A stretch of 64,000 nucleotides of DNA. It comes from Pyramidobacter sp. YE332. GTDB lineage: Bacteria; Synergistota; Synergistia; Synergistales; Dethiosulfovibrionaceae. The position numbers and the translations under genes are program-made. Of this stretch, positions 60,265-64,000 are shown in pieces. Position 1 is the first letter of the stretch, and each line of letters starts with the position of its first letter. The stretch spans positions 434,001-498,000 of the forward strand of contig NZ_CP133038.1 of the NCBI RefSeq assembly GCF_033060595.1, given 5' to 3'. The notes under the pieces are model-generated. The model did no database searches and had not been told where the DNA came from. It saw only the letters and a list, made by a program, of their open reading frames with translations.

Positions 60265-61059
60265 TCAGTCCGCTTCTCTGACGGCCCAGGCGTGGTCGAG
60301 CGGCCCCGAGCCGCGCCCGAGATCCAGTCCGGCCCGCAGCGCGTCGGTGACGTAGGCTTTGGCGCGGCGCACGCTTTCTTCGACGCTGCGCCCCATAGCG
60401 AGATGGCAGGCGATGGCCGACGAGAGCGTGCAGCCCGTGCCGTGAGTGTTGGGGTTGTCCAGGCGCGGCGAATTCAGCCAGACGAGACGTCCTTCGCTGA
60501 GGAGCAGGTCGTCGGCGCAGTCGGTCAGATGGCCGCCCTTGATCAGCACGGCGCCGCCCAGGCCGGCGGCGAGGCGCCGCGCCGCCCGTTCCATGTCGCC
60601 GTGATCGGCGATGGCGAAGCCGCAGAGTGCTTCCGCCTCGGGGATGTTGGGCGTGATCACCGTCCCCAATGGCAGCAGTTCGCCGCGCAGCGCGCCGGTC
60701 GCGTCTTCGTCGAGCAGGCGCGAGCCGCTGGTGGCGACCATGACGGGGTCGACGACGACGTTGCGCGCGCCGAAAGCCTTGAGCCGGGCGGCGATGGTCG
60801 AGATGATGGCGGCGCTGGACACCATGCCGATTTTCACGGCGTCGGGGCGGATGTCGTCGAAGACGCAGTCGATCTGCTGCGCCACGAATTCCGGCGAAGC
60901 TTCGAGCACGCCGAAGACGCCGGTGGTGTTCTGGGCGGTCAGCGCCGTGATCGCGCTCATACCGTACACCTTGTGGGCCGCCATGGTCTTGAGGTCGGCC
61001 TGGATGCCGGCGCCGCCCGAGCAGTCGGAACCGGCGATCGTGAGGACTTTGTATATCAT
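60265..61059 (-). CDS. thiD: bifunctional hydroxymethylpyrimidine kinase/phosphomethylpyrimidine kinase
   Basis: A 264-aa ribokinase-fold enzyme that phosphorylates HMP to HMP-P and HMP-PP for thiamine synthesis. LTIAGSDCSGGAGIQADLKT opens the protein, VDPVMVATSGSRLL is near 105, and the anion-hole/catalytic motif NTHGTGCTLSSAIA near 208 is intact. ATG 61059 follows AGGAGTCTTTCC-type sequence. It is the second gene of the riboswitch-controlled thiE-thiD operon. Confidence 0.95.
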   Translation of the reverse strand: MIYKVLTIAGSDCSGGAGIQADLKTMAAHKVYGMSAITALTAQNTTGVFGVLEASPEFVAQQIDCVFDDIRPDAVKIGMVSSAAIISTIAARLKAFGARNVVVDPVMVATSGSRLLDEDATGALRGELLPLGTVITPNIPEAEALCGFAIADHGDMERAARRLAAGLGGAVLIKGGHLTDCADDLLLSEGRLVWLNSPRLDNPNTHGTGCTLSSAIACHLAMGRSVEESVRRAKAYVTDALRAGLDLGRGSGPLDHAWAVREAD

Positions 61060-61085
61060 CGGAAAGACTCCTTTGCGAAAAAATT

Positions 61086-61727
61086 TCAGGCGCCGAAGAT
61101 TTCGTCGGCGAGGCGGCGCAGGCGACGCGCCGACGCTTCGACGTCGGGGGCGGCGAAGAGCGCCGAGACGACGGCCGCGCCGCACAGCCCCGTGCCTTTC
61201 AGCCGCGGCAGATTGTCCGCCGTGATGCCGCCGATGCCCACGACGGGAATGGAGACGGCGGCGGCGATGCGTTTCAGCTCGTCGAGCGAAAGCGCGGCAG
61301 TGGCGGCCTTGGTATCGGTCGGAAACAGCGCCCCCGAGCCGAGGTAGTCGGCGCCGCCCCGTTCGGCCGCGACGGCTTCCGCGACGTTGTGAGCCGAGAC
61401 GCCGATGATTTTGCGCGGCCCGAGCCGCAGGCGCGCCGCGCGCGGATCCGCGTCGTCCTGTCCGAGGTGGACGCCGTCGGCGCCGCAGGCCAGCGCGATC
61501 TCGACGCGGTCGTTGACGATCAGCGGCGCGTTGTATCTTTTCACGACGGATCCGATCGCCAGCGCTTCGGCCAGAAAAAGGCCGTCGGGCAGGTCCTTCT
61601 CGCGCAGCTGCACCATCGTGGCGCCGCCGCGCAGCGCCTCTTCCACGGCCTGTGCCAGCGTCTTCGTCCCCAGCCAGCGGCGGTCGGTGACGGCGTAGAG
61701 GCGCAGCGATTCTCTTGAGCAGTTCAT
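61086..61727 (-). CDS. thiE: thiamine-phosphate synthase
   Basis: A 213-aa TIM-barrel enzyme that joins HMP-PP and the thiazole phosphate. Typical motifs: GGATMVQLREKDLP near residue 34, VDGVHLGQDDADPR-type near 88 (here GADGVHLGQDDAD), YLGSGALFPTDTKA near 130 and VVGIGGITADNLP near 160. No thiC, thiG or other de novo genes are in the window, so the operon may serve salvage. Regulated by the TPP riboswitch upstream. Confidence 0.95.
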   Translation of the reverse strand: MNCSRESLRLYAVTDRRWLGTKTLAQAVEEALRGGATMVQLREKDLPDGLFLAEALAIGSVVKRYNAPLIVNDRVEIALACGADGVHLGQDDADPRAARLRLGPRKIIGVSAHNVAEAVAAERGGADYLGSGALFPTDTKAATAALSLDELKRIAAAVSIPVVGIGGITADNLPRLKGTGLCGAAVVSALFAAPDVEASARRLRRLADEIFGA

Positions 61728-61795
61728 GAGTTTCCCTTCTTTCCATCAGAGGTGTTCACCAGAGGCGTTCGTCGCGGGGCGATTCTCGCCGCAGA

Positions 61796-61842
61796 AAAAT
61801 GACGGGGGAGAGCCTGCGCGCCGGTTCTCCCCCGTCATTTTT
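61796..61842 (-). terminator. riboswitch expression-platform terminator
   Basis: A long stem, AAAAATGACGGGGGAG (61796-61811) against CTCCCCCGTCATTTTT (61828-61842), gives a U-tailed terminator on the minus strand between the TPP aptamer and thiE. When TPP is bound it would cut transcription. Confidence 0.85.
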
Positions 61843-61849
61843 CAGAAAG

Positions 61850-61936
61850 CGCTTCCTTCGCCGGCATGATCCCGTATCAGGTTCAAAGGGTCGAGGCCGT
61901 GCGGCCTCCTCTCAGCCCGCCTGTGCGGACTCCCCT
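61850..61936 (-). ncRNA. TPP riboswitch (THI element)
   Basis: On the minus strand the conserved thi-box blocks are present in order: GGGAGTCC..., GGGCTGAGAGG, then GACCCTTTGAACCTGAT and ACGGGATCATGCCGGCGAAGGAAGC-type sequence (read as separate blocks). These are the pyrimidine- and pyrophosphate-sensor helices. Followed by the terminator at 61796 and the thiE-thiD genes. Confidence 0.95.
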
Positions 61937-61983
61937 GCGTGATGGAACTCCCGTTTGAAATTATAATCCCTGCGGCGCCCGCG

Positions 61984-62628
61984 TCAAGCGCGCAGCATTT
62001 CTTCCAGACGGCCGTCCTGCCACAGCGCGACGAGCGTGCCGTGGGCGACAGCCACCGAGCTTTCTCGGCCGGTGAATTCGTTGCTGACGGCGAGGGCGAC
62101 GGAACTTTCCAGCACGGCGTCCGTCAGTTCGTATTTGAGGCCCCGCAGCGTGACGCCGCAAGCCGGCTCGCTCAGGCAGAACAGCGAGAGGTAGCCGCGA
62201 TGCGCGGCGCTGAAGCGCAGCTCGCCGTCGGTCAGCGCTGTGGCGGTCTCGTTTTCTCCGGCCAAAAAGCCGCGCGCGCCGCGGCGCGAAAGGTACATCA
62301 GCGTCTGCAGGTTGGCGAGCGTGTGCGCCAGTCGACCGCCAAGTCCCCCCAGCAGGACGAAACGCTCGCAGCCGCGCGCCAGTCCTTCCTTGACGGCGAG
62401 CGCCATGTCGGTGTCGTCCTTGACGGGAGCGCAGCGCACGACGTTGCGGTGTTCGGGCACATAACCCAGCGAGTCGAAGTCGCCCAGCACCATGTCGATT
62501 GGCGCGCCGCGGCGGCGCAGCGATTCATAGCCGCCGTCGGCCGCGATCACATAATCGCCGGGCAGCGGCGCGAAAGCGGGGGCGTAGAACTCGCCGGCTC
62601 CCGCGATCCAGCAGACGGACTTATTCAT
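61984..62628 (-). CDS. thiN: thiamine diphosphokinase
   Basis: A 214-aa thiamine pyrophosphokinase that converts thiamine to TPP. Motifs: VIAADGGYESL near 28, DMVLGDFDSLG near 45, KDDTDMALAVKEGL near 70 and GGLGGRLAHTLANLQTL near 93, then the C-terminal beta domain. Its start overlaps the stop of the upstream lytic transglycosylase gene by 8 bp, so they are co-transcribed rather than with thiE. It gives the cell a salvage route to the riboswitch ligand. Confidence 0.94.
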   Translation of the reverse strand: MNKSVCWIAGAGEFYAPAFAPLPGDYVIAADGGYESLRRRGAPIDMVLGDFDSLGYVPEHRNVVRCAPVKDDTDMALAVKEGLARGCERFVLLGGLGGRLAHTLANLQTLMYLSRRGARGFLAGENETATALTDGELRFSAAHRGYLSLFCLSEPACGVTLRGLKYELTDAVLESSVALAVSNEFTGRESSVAVAHGTLVALWQDGRLEEMLRA

Positions 62629-64000
62629 GGACGGGCGGCGTCTGATCGCCGGGGGTCGCCTTCCGGGCGGCTTCGCGCTTCTCTTTCTGCTTGGCGTAGA
62701 AGTCGCCGTAGAGCTTTTTGTACACTTCGTAGTTGCCGAGGACTTTTTTGACGTAATCGTTGGTCTCGCGGAAGGGAACTCCTTCCATCCAGGCGTCCTG
62801 TTCCCAGCCGCCGCGCTCGGCGTTCCACTTGTTCACGTTGCCGCCACCGGCGTTGTAGGCCGATACGGCCCAGTCGAGGCGCTTGAAGCGGGCGATCAGG
62901 CCGCCGATGTGCGACGCGCCCATGGCGATGTTGTCGGAGGGATTGTAGGAGCTGTACTTTTTCAGGCCGATCTTTTTGGCTTCGCCGGCCGCCGTGGCCG
63001 GCATGAGCTGCATCAGGCCGGCCGCGCCCACCCAGCTGGTGGCGCGGGGATCGAACGAGCTTTCCTGCTTCATGATCGACCAAATCAGGAGCGGATCGAC
63101 GCCGAACTTTTCGGCCTGCGCCTCGACGGCGGCGCGGTAGGGACGCGGGTAGACGAGCTCCAGCAGGGAGCGGGGGATCTCGCGGCCTTTCAGTTTGCTC
63201 TCGATGGCGCCGTGCAGGTCGGCGTACGCCTGCCCCTCGAGGCCGAGCCAGCGGGCCAGCTGGGAGCGGCGCATCCGGCTGGGCAGATCGTTTCTGCCGG
63301 TCAGCAGCATGCGGGCGTGGGTCATGAAGCCCCAGCGTTCCAGTTCGCTCGCGGGCGCGGGGGCGAGGTCCTTCGGCAGCGGCGCGTCGGCGATTTTGAG
63401 CGAGCCGCCGTCGAAGGCCATAAAGCTGTAGATGCTCAGGGCGTGGTCGTCTCCCAGTTCTTTCTCGTATTTTTCCGCTTCGCCGGCGCGCCCCAGATCG
63501 TTCAGCGCTCTGACGTGCCAGTAGAGCAGGCGGGCGGCGCTCAGGTCGCCGGGGTGAGCGGCCGAAAGTTTCCAGTTTTTCAGCGCCGTCTCGTAATCTT
63601 TGCGGCAGAAAGCGTCCCAGCCTTTGCCCCAGATCAGCGCGTTCGCGCGCGTCCCGTCGGGAAAGCGTTCGATGTAGTCGTCGCGCGCTTCCTCGGCTTT
63701 GCTCCAGCGGCTGGTGGCCAGCGAATAGAGCGCCGACGCGGCGCGGAACGCGTCTTTGTCGCCGGAGGCCTTGAGCAGGGCGGCCAGCGCCGCTTTTTCC
63801 GCCGGGCCGCCGATCATCAGCGACAGGCGCGAGAGCGAGCGGGGCACGTAATCGCCGTCTTTTTTGAAAACGAGCTTCTCGAAAAGCGGCGCGGCCAGCG
63901 GCGGCTTCCCCAGGCGCTGCCAGCACATGGCCAGATAATAAGTCCCCGACTCGCCGTAAGCGCCGCCCCATTTGAGCTGACTCAGGAACTTGACGCCGTC
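62621..64000 (-). CDS. lytic transglycosylase (SLT/Slt70-like), window-truncated
   Basis: The frame is open to the window edge, so the N-terminus lies outside. About 460 residues are visible. An alpha-helical, TPR-like region (about 300 residues) precedes the catalytic domain: PLLIWSIMKQESSFDPRATSWVGAAGLMQLMPATA (catalytic Glu in KQESSF), IAMGASHIGGLIARF and VSAYNAGGGNVNKW. This is the Slt70 arrangement. It cleaves peptidoglycan glycan strands to 1,6-anhydromuramyl products in the periplasm. The signal peptide would be outside the window. It overlaps thiN by 8 bp. Confidence 0.92.
   Translation of the reverse strand, partial: DGVKFLSQLKWGGAYGESGTYYLAMCWQRLGKPPLAAPLFEKLVFKKDGDYVPRSLSRLSLMIGGPAEKAALAALLKASGDKDAFRAASALYSLATSRWSKAEEARDDYIERFPDGTRANALIWGKGWDAFCRKDYETALKNWKLSAAHPGDLSAARLLYWHVRALNDLGRAGEAEKYEKELGDDHALSIYSFMAFDGGSLKIADAPLPKDLAPAPASELERWGFMTHARMLLTGRNDLPSRMRRSQLARWLGLEGQAYADLHGAIESKLKGREIPRSLLELVYPRPYRAAVEAQAEKFGVDPLLIWSIMKQESSFDPRATSWVGAAGLMQLMPATAAGEAKKIGLKKYSSYNPSDNIAMGASHIGGLIARFKRLDWAVSAYNAGGGNVNKWNAERGGWEQDAWMEGVPFRETNDYVKKVLGNYEVYKKLYGDFYAKQKEKREAARKATPGDQTPPVHE

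Overview
The window reads as a chromosomal segment of an anaerobic, amino-acid-fermenting bacterium with high GC content and a Gram-negative envelope. Synergistota close to Pyramidobacter is my best guess, from gene content only. The grounds are a complete Rnf complex, a split-P glycine cleavage operon, several peptide and amide catabolic clusters, a trimeric autotransporter adhesin (which implies an outer membrane), and no sugar-utilisation genes. No rRNA, tRNA or CRISPR array was seen.

Layout. 1-5755: end of a peptide ABC transporter, its binding protein, two tandem creatininase-family amidohydrolases, a DegT-like PLP enzyme and a convergent GntR/FCD regulator. 6342-8009: ArsR, mini-thioredoxin and UPF0718/ArsP-type permease operon. 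8516-16347: lipoate ligase, gcvT-gcvH-gcvPA-gcvPB, lpd and an alpha/beta hydrolase. 16399-16941: a class III Fic protein. 17013-21998: rnfCDGEAB on the minus strand. 22314-24856: MerR regulator with a textbook 19-bp-spacer promoter, an MFS transporter and a small secreted protein. 25342-34003: creatininase-like protein, nitrilase, RraA-like protein and a full peptide ABC transporter, then a GntR/UTRA regulator. 34206-36897: rlmN and an aminotransferase. 37229-39970: two radical SAM proteins of LipS1/LipS2 type plus LipM, a de novo lipoyl-assembly cassette flanked by two copies of a short inverted-repeat element. 40275-49333: LarA-like protein, a frameshifted EamA transporter, and PucR regulator, two membrane proteins and two M20D amidohydrolases. 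49474-55018: a TSUP transporter and its internally deleted paralogue, then a YadA-like adhesin with a G11 tract in its promoter region and an ISAs1-family element inserted in its head repeats. 55223-60011: two YtcJ-like amidohydrolases (one frameshifted) around an APC permease. 60265-64000: TPP riboswitch with thiE-thiD, thiN, and a lytic transglycosylase that runs off the window.

How the parts connect. Peptides and amides enter through Dpp-type and APC carriers and are cut by creatininase-, nitrilase-, M20D- and YtcJ-type hydrolases. Glycine is oxidised by the cleavage system, whose H protein needs lipoate. Lipoate can be scavenged (LplA at 8516) or, I infer, built on GcvH by LipM plus the LipS pair. 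Rnf exchanges electrons between ferredoxin and NAD while moving ions.

Four 16-bp parS-like palindromes (5972, 24901, 49406, 55142) suggest the window lies near the chromosome origin. Several genes carry single-base frameshifts in short G or C runs. Some of these may be sequencing errors, others real decay or phase variation.
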